NCBI GenBank assembly: GCA_024684175.1
Contig: JAIKXJ010000040.1
Location: 1 to 64,000, forward strand
Source: Erysipelotrichaceae bacterium
GTDB taxonomy: Bacteria; Bacillota_I; Bacilli_A; Erysipelotrichales; Erysipelotrichaceae
Direction: 5' to 3'
DNA: 64,000 nt
Part shown: one piece after another, positions 18,101 through 25,242 of the stretch
Position numbering within the stretch: the first letter of the stretch is position 1
Layout of the letters: every line of letters begins with the position of its first letter
The notes under the pieces: generated by a model
The model's input: only the letters and a program-made list of their open reading frames with translations
Databases searched by the model: none
Told to the model about the DNA's origin: nothing
Position numbers and translations under genes: made by a program

Positions 18101-18741
18101 GTACCGATCTTTCCTTGTGCCGCATCCTTCCAGAAAGAAGTGTTGGTGGAATTGATGCCGATGCCAAGGACGAAGCGCCCGTCGGTATAAGCTTTGGCGC
18201 TGATCGGTAAAAAATACGGCGGCAGGTTGAAGTTCATACCCGGAAGCAGTTCATCCATCGGCAGCGTGATCGCGGAATCATATTCGGAAGCGATCTTCTC
18301 CGGAAAGCTCTGCGAGAGTTTGCCCTGATTGACGCGGACCGTCAGCAGCCGGTTGGAGACGTTGCTTCCGGCTTTGTCGAAGACGCACAGATAGAGCGGG
18401 ATGCCGGTACGCAGATCCACGGAACTGATGTCAAAAGATGCGGAAGGCGAGGAGATGATCTCGCTGTGCCGTTTGGCAGAGGCATCGTATTGGACCAGGC
18501 GGTAGGAGAATTCTCCCGTTTCGGTCATCTCGATGTCGAAATGCAGATCCTGCATCACGTCGCCGTCAAGTTCCGCGACCTGGTATAAGACGTTTTTCGT
18601 GATCTCATCTTCGCCTTCCCGATAGGTCATGAAAACATTTGCCGCGGTCAGAGAAACGTTGTCTTCGGCAAGGACGGTGTTGGCGGACAGCAGCAGAAGG
18701 CAAAGGACAGAAAGAAGGGTTTTTGTGAAGGTTCTTTTCAT
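15121..18741 (-). CDS. Giant exported, membrane-anchored surface protein of unknown function
   Basis: A 1206-residue protein with a signal peptide (cleavage near residue 25, TVLA), a very large extracellular part, a Pro/Glu-rich spacer (PRPDPTPEPETPAYD and a second one near residue 1130), a C-terminal hydrophobic span and a short RRKEEEE tail. The topology is type I, single-pass, with the C-terminus inside. There is no LPXTG motif. Around residues 850-960 the text resembles CARDB/adhesion beta-sandwich domains (PFTLQILNKGLYPVASVDLY). The middle has repeated aromatic-rich strands with YSYRS and YLIWRN-like patterns that may form a beta-propeller. No family is recognised. The gene has its own promoter region at 18742-18868, shared with the divergent asparaginase gene. 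Confidence 0.75.
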   Translation of the reverse strand: MKRTFTKTLLSVLCLLLLSANTVLAEDNVSLTAANVFMTYREGEDEITKNVLYQVAELDGDVMQDLHFDIEMTETGEFSYRLVQYDASAKRHSEIISSPSASFDISSVDLRTGIPLYLCVFDKAGSNVSNRLLTVRVNQGKLSQSFPEKIASEYDSAITLPMDELLPGMNFNLPPYFLPISAKAYTDGRFVLGIGINSTNTSFWKDAAQGKIGTGATGSDLEKAFYGDSKKRSAVEGSDMGLIFDAAGWVQGNSYTKDPLKGELNVFIGTGFAAEGQYAILTWSVTVMGGANGVLQFELKYDESKSKYSDFLVDRFGIGFKTSLELYGGLGLSSLASIGIYGAGSMGGYTIFYPKTEMDSLVLAGEAGFKVKLFSRTLFSYAIVSGSHDFVRDRKGGLLNFYQQANIDEMLLASNYASSSGKIDEPDTVGHWYTHGSDPDLLTSYEDDPDFEHLVASQIYPDSRLQIVDTSSANIPQNNIIFLASDPSRNNGNRSRLMNFYFDENKNFLSDPDWIVQNDTTADFDPYSYRSHDGNTYLIWRNAVKDLDESTSIAQIAANTDLWFAKHYVSLEWNDLSRITEYAGNEEDVFAAGAKVFDGESGTPTVTYYLGDVNDPLSLDPYVSHDVCKAVMQEDGQWENELQFSLTGAIRELDGKSFGGTDSFALSYSAADESGNKTDKIAMFQDGEKVFERDNAYNARFLDCGSSGAILTWMEDWKLYGLSEDFSIMQITPDDLKIPSSDYKLYGCYGSSYVVLMGTVSKDSSENAYAIFSTDGGTNWAKSDLTDIKENASVSDTALAFTEEDEPVLFYAVQNYQTAYDPEDTDASNFLSADSGSECFAGLKSFALSEDDPRFIDTTADLYVKARRSNSRLEIIDGSFDEEDEARKGKQIPFTLQILNKGLYPVASVDLYKDGEYFTTLSADLQPGKSGEVKASLYLDENCSDETQTYEMAASCFGREPVGSYDLTLDTGDIAVTYDHELVYMNEILHWSVKNEGFAEKTVHTVIVDADTGEKISEGSMTIPGGHTKNSEYSDTQGVWCQHGHKNLKAYIFLDGESIEDLGSTRFVSFRSLEEIYIQDFSKIFNNGSTTPRPDPTPEPETPAYDHEPIDGDYKIPVTYVTDTPHTAPEPRPAKEEDRKEEVRPQTPADNHTGEAAQPQTAKPEAVQGQETRTAFPRLIVLPALLIIGLLLLLLFAILRRKEEEE

Positions 18742-18842
18742 ACCGGTCAGCTCCGTTGATGTTTATTGTTTATAAATATAACTGATTTTATTTTAACCTC
18801 TGTTGTAAAAAAGCATGTAAGAGAATATGAAAAAAGATAATT

Positions 18843-18848
18843 TATAAT
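18843..18848 (+). promoter_or_regulatory. -10 element of the asparaginase gene
   Basis: TATAAT 20 bases before the start; an AGAGGTG Shine-Dalgarno follows. This gene has a normal short leader, unlike several others in the window. Confidence 0.55.
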
Positions 18849-18868
18849 GAAAGTAAAGAGGTGTTCCT

Positions 18869-19885
18869 ATGTCCAAGATCCTGATCATTCATACGGGCGG
18901 TACCATCGGTATGACGAAGACCCCCGAAGGTTATAAACCCGACGGCACGTATTTCAAGGATGCAGTCTTTCACATGGATTCTTTGAAAGCGGAGAAGATG
19001 CCGGACTGGGACTTCATGGAGCTCGATCCTCTGCTGGACTCTTCTCGGATGGGCCTGAAGGAGTGGAACCGGATCGGCAGACTGATCGCCGATCATTATG
19101 CATCTTATGACGGTTTCGTCATCCTGCACGGAACGGACACGATGGCTTACAGCGCTTCCGCTTTGTCGTTCATGTTGAAGGGGCTGAAAAAGCCGGTCAT
19201 CCTGACCGGTTCGCAGATCCCTTTATGCGAAGTGCGCAGTGACGGCCGGGACAACCTGATCACATCGATGTTGATCGCGGGGGAAGGAAGAGTGAAGGAA
19301 GTCTGCATCTACTTCGGGGGACTGCTGCTGCGTGGCAACCGCGCCAGCAAGTATTCGGCCACGGGCATGCAGGCCTTCGAAAGCCCGAACTATCCCATCC
19401 TGGCCAAGGCCGGGATCTTTGTGCAGTATAATGAATCCGCATTTCTGAACGAAAGCGGCGGAGAGTTCGAATTCGTTCCGTTCAAAGACGTGCCGATCGG
19501 CATGATCAAGATCTTTCCGGGTTTCCGTTTTGAGCTCTTTGAATCTCTGCTGACGGAGAAACTGAAAGGCATCGTCGTCGAGACCTTCGGTTCGGGCAAC
19601 ATCCCGGATGACAACGGCGTCCTGATCCCGATGCTTCGCAAGGCCAAAGAAAAAGGCGTCGTCTTCGTAGTCTGTTCCCAGTGTCCGCAGGCAAGCGTCG
19701 ATATGGATGCCTATGAAGCCGGTAGCGCCTTGAAAAAAGCCGGTGCTTTATCCGGAAGAGACATGACTTCGGAAGCCGCGGTCGCCAAGCTGTATTATCT
19801 GTTCAGCGTCTGCGACGATGTCGATAAGATCAAAGAGGCGATGGAGCAGGATCTGCGCGGCGAGATGAGTACAAACGGTCTTTGA
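18869..19885 (+). CDS. ansA: L-asparaginase, type I
   Basis: A 338-residue cytosolic enzyme hydrolysing L-asparagine to aspartate and ammonia. Both active-site motifs are intact: HTGGTIGM with nucleophile Thr12 and LHGTDTMA with Thr89-Asp90. Blocks LTGSQIPLCEVRSDGRDNL and GGLLLRGNRASK are typical of type I asparaginases (AnsA), and no signal peptide is present. Single gene with its own promoter and a terminator directly downstream. Confidence 0.93.
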   Translation: MSKILIIHTGGTIGMTKTPEGYKPDGTYFKDAVFHMDSLKAEKMPDWDFMELDPLLDSSRMGLKEWNRIGRLIADHYASYDGFVILHGTDTMAYSASALSFMLKGLKKPVILTGSQIPLCEVRSDGRDNLITSMLIAGEGRVKEVCIYFGGLLLRGNRASKYSATGMQAFESPNYPILAKAGIFVQYNESAFLNESGGEFEFVPFKDVPIGMIKIFPGFRFELFESLLTEKLKGIVVETFGSGNIPDDNGVLIPMLRKAKEKGVVFVVCSQCPQASVDMDAYEAGSALKKAGALSGRDMTSEAAVAKLYYLFSVCDDVDKIKEAMEQDLRGEMSTNGL

Positions 19886-19906
19886 CCGGCAACAAAGAAA
19901 ACAAAA

Positions 19907-19936
19907 AGCCCGTCTCAAGTGAGGCGGGCTGTTTTC
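19907..19936. terminator. Bidirectional terminator after ansA
   Basis: Stem AGCCCGTCTC / GAGGCGGGCT (one G-T pair) with loop AAGT and T-run, between convergent genes. Confidence 0.88.
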
Positions 19937-19947
19937 ATAAATATGTA

Positions 19948-20583
19948 TTATAAGAACATGGCGATGATCCAGACGTAACAGATCGTCTTCGGGATCATCA
20001 ACATCCCCATCTTGGGATTTTTCCTGGCCAGGATGACCGTGCCCATGTAGCAGGCAAAGGAGAGAAAGACCAGGACCGCCATCAGGAAAGTTTTGTAATA
20101 GCGGATCAGGTAGATGATGGTGAGAAGACCCATGAGACAGAAAGGGATGTTGCGGTAGATGTACCACTTGGTCTCCGTCTTGTTACGCTTGAACCAGTCG
20201 TTCTGCGGCATGCCCAGCATGTAGATGCGGATCGCTGCCAGCACCAGGAGGGCATGGAAGAAGAATGAGGGGACTTCGATCTCTTCGTTGTTCTGTTTCA
20301 TGACCAGAAACAGGATCACATAAAACAAAGTCACAGTCAGCGAGGAGATGATGTTTCCCAGCTGCAGACGGTGAGCGTCGTTTTTGCCTTCGCCTTTGAG
20401 ATCGATCTTGATGCGCGGGAACAGATGGAAGCTGTCACCGATCGCCAGGACTCCTGCAAGTAAGCAGCGCAGATACTGTCCGCGTTTGAAGAAGATGAGC
20501 GTGGCGATGAAGACGAAGAGGAGATAGAGGATGCAGAAGACGGCTTCGACCATCTTCATTTCAAGTGAACGTTTCTGAGTCAT
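19948..20583 (-). CDS. Multi-pass membrane protein, unknown function
   Basis: A 211-residue protein with about six or seven hydrophobic spans and a conserved-looking polar motif GDSFHLFPRIKIDL between two of them. Charged loops (KQNNEEIE, FKRNKTETKW) separate the helices. No transporter signature is recognised. It lies 48 bases downstream of the AraC-type regulator gene on the same strand and may be co-transcribed with it. The rhamnose operon on the other side of that regulator makes a sugar-uptake role conceivable but unsupported. Confidence 0.6.
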   Translation of the reverse strand: MTQKRSLEMKMVEAVFCILYLLFVFIATLIFFKRGQYLRCLLAGVLAIGDSFHLFPRIKIDLKGEGKNDAHRLQLGNIISSLTVTLFYVILFLVMKQNNEEIEVPSFFFHALLVLAAIRIYMLGMPQNDWFKRNKTETKWYIYRNIPFCLMGLLTIIYLIRYYKTFLMAVLVFLSFACYMGTVILARKNPKMGMLMIPKTICYVWIIAMFL

Positions 20584-20631
20584 AGTGATTTCTCTTTTCC
20601 TTTTTATTGTAGCGCAGCCTTCTTTGAAGTA

Positions 20632-21591
20632 CTAGTTCAGACGGTAGGTCCGCGGCCGCATGCCGTAGGTCTTTTCGAAGAGACGGTAGAAGTGGGAGAG
20701 GTTCTCGTAGCCGATGCTCAAGGCGATCTCTTCGACCGTCAGTTTCGTGTTCTTCAGTAAGAAAGAGGCCTGGGCCATCCGTTTGTTTTCCAACAGCTTT
20801 TTGAAGGTGGAACCGGTCTGTTTCTTGATGATGCGGGAGAGCGTGTAGATATCGAAGTTCTTTGTTTCCGCAAACTCGGTCAGCGAGGCATCGGGGTATT
20901 TGTTTTCGATGTAGGAGAGGACTTCCATGGTGATCTTGGAATCGAAGGAGTTTTCGGAGACCTGAATGGAGGAGGAGTGGGAGATCATCGACAGGAACAA
21001 GAGGCCCATCGTGATCTGGTTCATCGAACGTTTGTTGGGTTCGTCTTCCATGAGGTTGTAGATCAGGTTCTCTAGGAGGTTCTGCACCGGCAGGATGCCG
21101 CTGGCGGAGAAGTAGAGATAATTGGATGAGGTCGTCTTGGAGGTCAGACAGGAGATGATAAAGTCTTTCAAGGCGCTCTGTTCCTCGTAGATCATCGCAA
21201 AGGCTTCATCGAAGAACTGCGGCAGGATCATGAAGTTGACGGCGATGTCGTCTTTTCCGGCGGGCAGGATCTCCTGGACGGCTTTCTGGTTGAGGAAGAG
21301 GAGGTCGCCTTGCCGCAGGACGATCTTTTCCTCATCGATGAGATGGGTCGTTGAGCCTTGGACCATGTAGACGAATTCGATGTAATTGTGGGTGTGTTTG
21401 GGAAAATGGACGAAACGGGTGTGAGGACGGATGTCGATGAGCTTGCCGTTCTGTAAGACGAGGTCGGCGTCGATCTCATCTTTCTTTTCGTCGGAGTAGT
21501 AGAGTTTGCGGTTGACGTAGGTCTTTCCCTGTAAGATGTCTTCCTCCTCTTTGGTAATGGCGGAGAGTTTTGACAGCAATTTGTCGTTCAT
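20632..21591 (-). CDS. AraC-family transcriptional regulator (probable rhamnose regulator)
   Basis: A 319-residue regulator. An N-terminal cupin-like sensor (FPKHTHNYIEFVYMVQGSTT) binds a ligand, presumably rhamnose, and the C-terminal AraC double HTH (SLTEFAETKNFDIYTLSRII and the TVEEIALSIGYENLSHFYRLF signature) binds DNA. I start at ATG 21591 (MNDKLL); the TTG 18 bases upstream lacks support. It is divergent from rhaA with a 107-base shared promoter region, the usual position for RhaR/RhaS-type regulators. A TATAAT lies six bases upstream of the ATG, so its mRNA is probably leaderless. Confidence 0.85.
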   Translation of the reverse strand: MNDKLLSKLSAITKEEEDILQGKTYVNRKLYYSDEKKDEIDADLVLQNGKLIDIRPHTRFVHFPKHTHNYIEFVYMVQGSTTHLIDEEKIVLRQGDLLFLNQKAVQEILPAGKDDIAVNFMILPQFFDEAFAMIYEEQSALKDFIISCLTSKTTSSNYLYFSASGILPVQNLLENLIYNLMEDEPNKRSMNQITMGLLFLSMISHSSSIQVSENSFDSKITMEVLSYIENKYPDASLTEFAETKNFDIYTLSRIIKKQTGSTFKKLLENKRMAQASFLLKNTKLTVEEIALSIGYENLSHFYRLFEKTYGMRPRTYRLN

Positions 21592-21597
21592 ACCCCC

Positions 21598-21603
21598 ATT
21601 ATA
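21598..21603 (-). promoter_or_regulatory. -10 element of the AraC regulator gene, leaderless
   Basis: TATAAT on the minus strand, six bases before the ATG at 21591. The -35 is weak, consistent with an activated or low-level promoter. Confidence 0.5.
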
Positions 21604-21698
21604 GTGCAAGAAAGGACAGTTTTTTATTTAATTACCGATATAAAAACAGAAAGGATTTCTTTATAAAATGAAAATGTAAAACAAGGAGAACACTTCAT

Positions 21699-22955
21699 AT
21701 GAACGAAAGGTATGCTTACGCAAAAGAAAGATATGCCGCACACGGCATCGATACGGAAAAAGCGATCGAAACGCTGAAGAACATTTCCGTCTCTCTGCAC
21801 TGCTGGCAAGGCGACGATGTCCGCGGTTTCGATACCGACCCGAACAAACCGCTGACCGGCGGCATCCAGACCACCGGCAACTATCCGGGACGGGCGAGGG
21901 ATCCGAAAGAACTGATGGAAGACCTCGATGAAGTATTGAAGCTCATTCCGGGCAGACCGAAGATGAACTTACATGCCTCTTATGCCATCTTTGAAGACGG
22001 CGAATGGGCGGACAGGGACAAACTGGAGCCGAAGCATTTCCAAAAATGGGTCGACTTCTGCAAGGAAAGAGGACTGGGCTGCGACTTCAACCCGACGTTC
22101 TTCTCCCATGAGAAATGCGATCCGCTGACTTTGTCTTCGGCCAATGAAGAGACCAGGAAGTTCTGGATCGAACACGGCAAAGCGTGCATCCGCATCTCGA
22201 ACTATCTGGCGGAGCAGCTGGGCGAGAAGTGTGTCATGAACATCTGGACCGGTGACGGTCTCAAAGATATCCCGGGCGACCGTCTGGGTCCGAGAAGAAG
22301 ATACAGGGAAGCCATCGACGAGATCCTGAAGGAGCCGTATGATTTCAACAAGGTCAAACCGTGCGTGGAGTCCAAGGTCTTCGGCATCGGTGTGGAATCC
22401 TATACGGTCGGTTCTGCCGAATTCTGCCTGTCCTATGCCGCGATGAACAAGGATAAATGCATCCCTTTGATGGACAACGGTCACTATCATCCGACTGAGG
22501 TCGTCTCCGACAAGATCCCGGCTCTGCTGGCATTCTTCGATGAGATCGCTCTGCATGTGACAAGACCTGTCCGCTGGGATTCCGACCATGTCGTCTTGTT
22601 CGACGATGAGACCAAAGAGATCGCCAGAGAGATCGTCCGCTGCGGTGTAGAAAAAGTGGATATCGCTCTGGATTACTTCGATGCTTCGATCAACCGGATC
22701 TCTGCCTGGGTGACCGGTTACCGGAACACGCAGAAGGCGCTGCTGTATGCGCTGTTACAGCCGAAGGAAGAAGAGAAGAGATTGCAGGATGCGCAGAACT
22801 TCTCCAAGCTGATGGTCGTACAGGAAGAACTCAAGACGATGCCGTTCGAGGATGTCTGGAACGAGTACTGCACGAGATGTGAAAAGCCGCTGGACGGTCA
22901 GTGGTATGACGAAGTTGAAAGATATGAAAGGGAAGTCCTTTCCAAGAGGAACTAG
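21699..22955 (+). CDS. rhaA: L-rhamnose isomerase
   Basis: A 418-residue enzyme converting L-rhamnose to L-rhamnulose, the first step of rhamnose catabolism. The sequence matches RhaA throughout: SLHCWQGDDVRGF near residues 32-44, GGIQTTGNYPGRARDP, KMNLHASYAIFEDGE, and the metal-ligand region MDNGHYHPTEVVSDK and WDSDHVV. An AAGGAG Shine-Dalgarno precedes the ATG. First gene of rhaA-rhaD-rhaB, divergent from its probable regulator. Confidence 0.96.
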   Translation: MNERYAYAKERYAAHGIDTEKAIETLKNISVSLHCWQGDDVRGFDTDPNKPLTGGIQTTGNYPGRARDPKELMEDLDEVLKLIPGRPKMNLHASYAIFEDGEWADRDKLEPKHFQKWVDFCKERGLGCDFNPTFFSHEKCDPLTLSSANEETRKFWIEHGKACIRISNYLAEQLGEKCVMNIWTGDGLKDIPGDRLGPRRRYREAIDEILKEPYDFNKVKPCVESKVFGIGVESYTVGSAEFCLSYAAMNKDKCIPLMDNGHYHPTEVVSDKIPALLAFFDEIALHVTRPVRWDSDHVVLFDDETKEIAREIVRCGVEKVDIALDYFDASINRISAWVTGYRNTQKALLYALLQPKEEEKRLQDAQNFSKLMVVQEELKTMPFEDVWNEYCTRCEKPLDGQWYDEVERYEREVLSKRN

Positions 22956-22958
22956 AAA

Positions 22959-23807
22959 ATGGAACTGAGAGATTCAAAACTGGCAAAAGCATTCATCAGG
23001 ATCTGCACGGACGGTTATGAGGCCGGCTGGCATGAGAGGAACGGCGGGAACCTTTCCTACCGCATGAAGAAGGAAGAAGCGGAAGAGCTGAAGGGTTTCT
23101 TCAATGAGGAGACGGAATGGAAAGAGATCGGAACGGCCGTACCTGATCTGGCAAACGAGTATTTCATGGTCACCGGTTCGGGAAAATACATGCACAATGT
23201 CGCTTCCGATTTTGAAGACAGCGTATGCATCGTCAAAGTCAATGAAGACGGCACGAAATACAAGATCGTCTACGGTCTTGTCAACGGCGGAAGACCGACA
23301 TCGGAACTGCCGACGCATCTGATGAACCTGGAAGTGCTCAAACACAGAGACGAGGGGCTCAGAGTCGTCTATCATTCCCATCCGCAGAACATCATCGCTT
23401 TGACTTTCGTCCTTCCTTTGGACGAAGAGATCTTCACCAGAGAGATCTGGGAGATGATGACGGAATGTCCGATCATCTTCCCGAAAGGTATCGGTGTCGT
23501 GGAATGGATGGTCCCGGGCGGCAGAGAGATCGCCGTCAAGACCTGCGAGATCATGAAGACCAAGGATGTGGCCGTCTGGTTCCACCACGGAATGTTCGTC
23601 TGCGGACACGACTTCGATGAAGCCTTCGGTCTCATGCATACAGTCGAAAAGGCGGCAGAGATCCTGCTGAAGGTCATGTCGGTATCGGACAGAAAGATCA
23701 ACACGATCACTCCGGCAGGATTCCGTCAGATCGAACCGGCGTTCAATATCGAGCTGGAAGAACGCTTCCTGTACGAAAAACCGTCAGACAAGATCGGATC
23801 AAAATGA
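22959..23807 (+). CDS. rhaD: Rhamnulose-1-phosphate aldolase
   Basis: A 282-residue class II aldolase splitting rhamnulose 1-phosphate into dihydroxyacetone phosphate and L-lactaldehyde. Recognisable features are the N-terminal ERNGGNLSYR block, the GSGKYMHNV phosphate-binding region, zinc ligands in VVYHSHPQN and the later HHGMFVCG. It starts three bases after the rhaA stop and overlaps rhaB by four. Length is normal for the family. Confidence 0.95.
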   Translation: MELRDSKLAKAFIRICTDGYEAGWHERNGGNLSYRMKKEEAEELKGFFNEETEWKEIGTAVPDLANEYFMVTGSGKYMHNVASDFEDSVCIVKVNEDGTKYKIVYGLVNGGRPTSELPTHLMNLEVLKHRDEGLRVVYHSHPQNIIALTFVLPLDEEIFTREIWEMMTECPIIFPKGIGVVEWMVPGGREIAVKTCEIMKTKDVAVWFHHGMFVCGHDFDEAFGLMHTVEKAAEILLKVMSVSDRKINTITPAGFRQIEPAFNIELEERFLYEKPSDKIGSK

Positions 23808-25072
23808 TGAAGTACGCACTGGCTGTTGATATCGGCGCTTCTTCCGGCAGACACATCGTCGGCTGGCTGGAAGACGGCGTCTTACAGACCAAGGAAGTCT
23901 ACCGTTTCGATAACGGCGTCAAAGAAAGCGGCGGCCATCTGATCTGGGATATCGATCATCTCGAGTCCAAGGTCAGAAAAGGGATCGATATCGCTTTGTC
24001 CGAGTTCGATCTGCAATCGCTGTCCATCGATACCTGGGGCGTGGATTATGTCCTGCTGGATCATGAAGATCCGATCCTTCCGGTCTATGCCTACCGCGAT
24101 CATCGGACCGAAGAAGTCATCGATGAGGTCCATTCTCTGGTCCCGTTCGAGGAACTTTATGAACATACCGGCTGTCAGTTTCAGCCGTTCAATTCGATCT
24201 ATCAGCTCTATGACGACAAGAAAAAAGGAAGACTGGATCATGCGACCGACTTTCTGATGATCCCGGAGTATCTGATGTACCGGCTGACCGGCGTCAAAAG
24301 AAACGAATTCACCAATGCGACGACCATGGGTCTGATCGATCATGAGACACTGGATTACGACAAAGCCATCATCGGACGGCTCGGCTTGCCTGAACATCTG
24401 TTCAAGAAGCTGTATCAGCCAGGCGAAGTGCTCGGCGAATACAAGGGGGTCAAAGTGATCCTGTGCGCGACACACGACACCGCTTCGGCAGTGGAAGGCA
24501 TCCCGATGGAAGGGAATGAGCTCTACATCTCTTCCGGGACCTGGTCCCTTCTGGGCGTCAAGACGCCAAGACCGGTCACCGATGAAGGATCCCGGAAGGC
24601 TAACTATTCCAATGAGGGCGGCATCGGCTACAACCGTTATCAGAAGAACATCATGGGCATGTGGATCGTCAATGAACTGCAGAAAACGCTCTGTCCGCAG
24701 ACCGACATCCGGCAGATCGTCGTGAACGCGGAAGAAAGCACTTATGAGGAAGTCCTCGATGCCAACGACCCGTCGCTGCTGTCACCGGACGACATGAAAG
24801 AGGCCTTCGATGCCTTGTTGGAAAACAAGCCGGAAGATACGTATGATTATTTCCGCTGTGCCTACAGGTCCCTGGCTTTGTCTTATAAAAAGGCCATCGA
24901 GGAGCTGGAAGGCAATGTCGGAACGAAGTACTCCAAACTGTATATCGTCGGCGGCGGGGCAAAGAACAAGTTCCTCAACAAGCTCACGGAAGAAGCCACC
25001 GGCAAGAAGGTCATCGCCTTGCCGATCGAGGCAACGGCCTTGGGCAATCTGAAAGTACAGTTGAATGTTTAA
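23804..25072 (+). CDS. rhaB: Rhamnulokinase, apparently truncated at the C-terminus
   Basis: A 422-residue FGGY-family kinase that phosphorylates L-rhamnulose at O1. N-terminal motif AVDIGASSGRHIVG, substrate region TWGVDY, and the C-terminal ATP-site block YIVGGGAKNKFLNKL are intact. The protein ends right after ATALGNLKVQLNV; typical rhamnulokinases of about 470-490 residues continue about 45-60 residues past the corresponding EATAxGN motif. A terminator follows within six bases, then DNA becomes AT-rich with the cas genes. I read this as loss of the 3' end at the edge of the CRISPR-Cas insertion, or a naturally short variant; activity is uncertain. Confidence 0.88.
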   Translation: MMKYALAVDIGASSGRHIVGWLEDGVLQTKEVYRFDNGVKESGGHLIWDIDHLESKVRKGIDIALSEFDLQSLSIDTWGVDYVLLDHEDPILPVYAYRDHRTEEVIDEVHSLVPFEELYEHTGCQFQPFNSIYQLYDDKKKGRLDHATDFLMIPEYLMYRLTGVKRNEFTNATTMGLIDHETLDYDKAIIGRLGLPEHLFKKLYQPGEVLGEYKGVKVILCATHDTASAVEGIPMEGNELYISSGTWSLLGVKTPRPVTDEGSRKANYSNEGGIGYNRYQKNIMGMWIVNELQKTLCPQTDIRQIVVNAEESTYEEVLDANDPSLLSPDDMKEAFDALLENKPEDTYDYFRCAYRSLALSYKKAIEELEGNVGTKYSKLYIVGGGAKNKFLNKLTEEATGKKVIALPIEATALGNLKVQLNV

Positions 25073-25077
25073 TACAG

Positions 25078-25108
25078 ACACCGCTCCCGATCGGGCGGTG
25101 TTTTTGTT
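25078..25108 (+). terminator. Terminator of the rhamnose operon
   Basis: Stem ACACCGC / GCGGTGT enclosing CCCG-AT-CGGG, then a long T-run. It sits right after the shortened rhaB. Confidence 0.9.
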
Positions 25109-25206
25109 TTTGTTATCTGAAAATGGTTGGATCATTGACAATATAATTTTATCTGGAATTAATAATAAAAGCCGCTGGCATCTTTTTTGGACAGAGAATA
25201 GCGTAA

Positions 25207-25234
25207 TATAATAAAAAAGAATAGTGTCTATATA
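25207..25234 (+). promoter_or_regulatory. Probable cas operon promoter
   Basis: Two possible -10 elements, TATAAT at 25207-25212 and TATATA at 25229-25234. The second ends eight bases before the cas3 ATG. Neither gives a Shine-Dalgarno; downstream cas5 and cas7 have strong ones. Confidence 0.4.
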
Positions 25235-25242
25235 GAAGCAAA

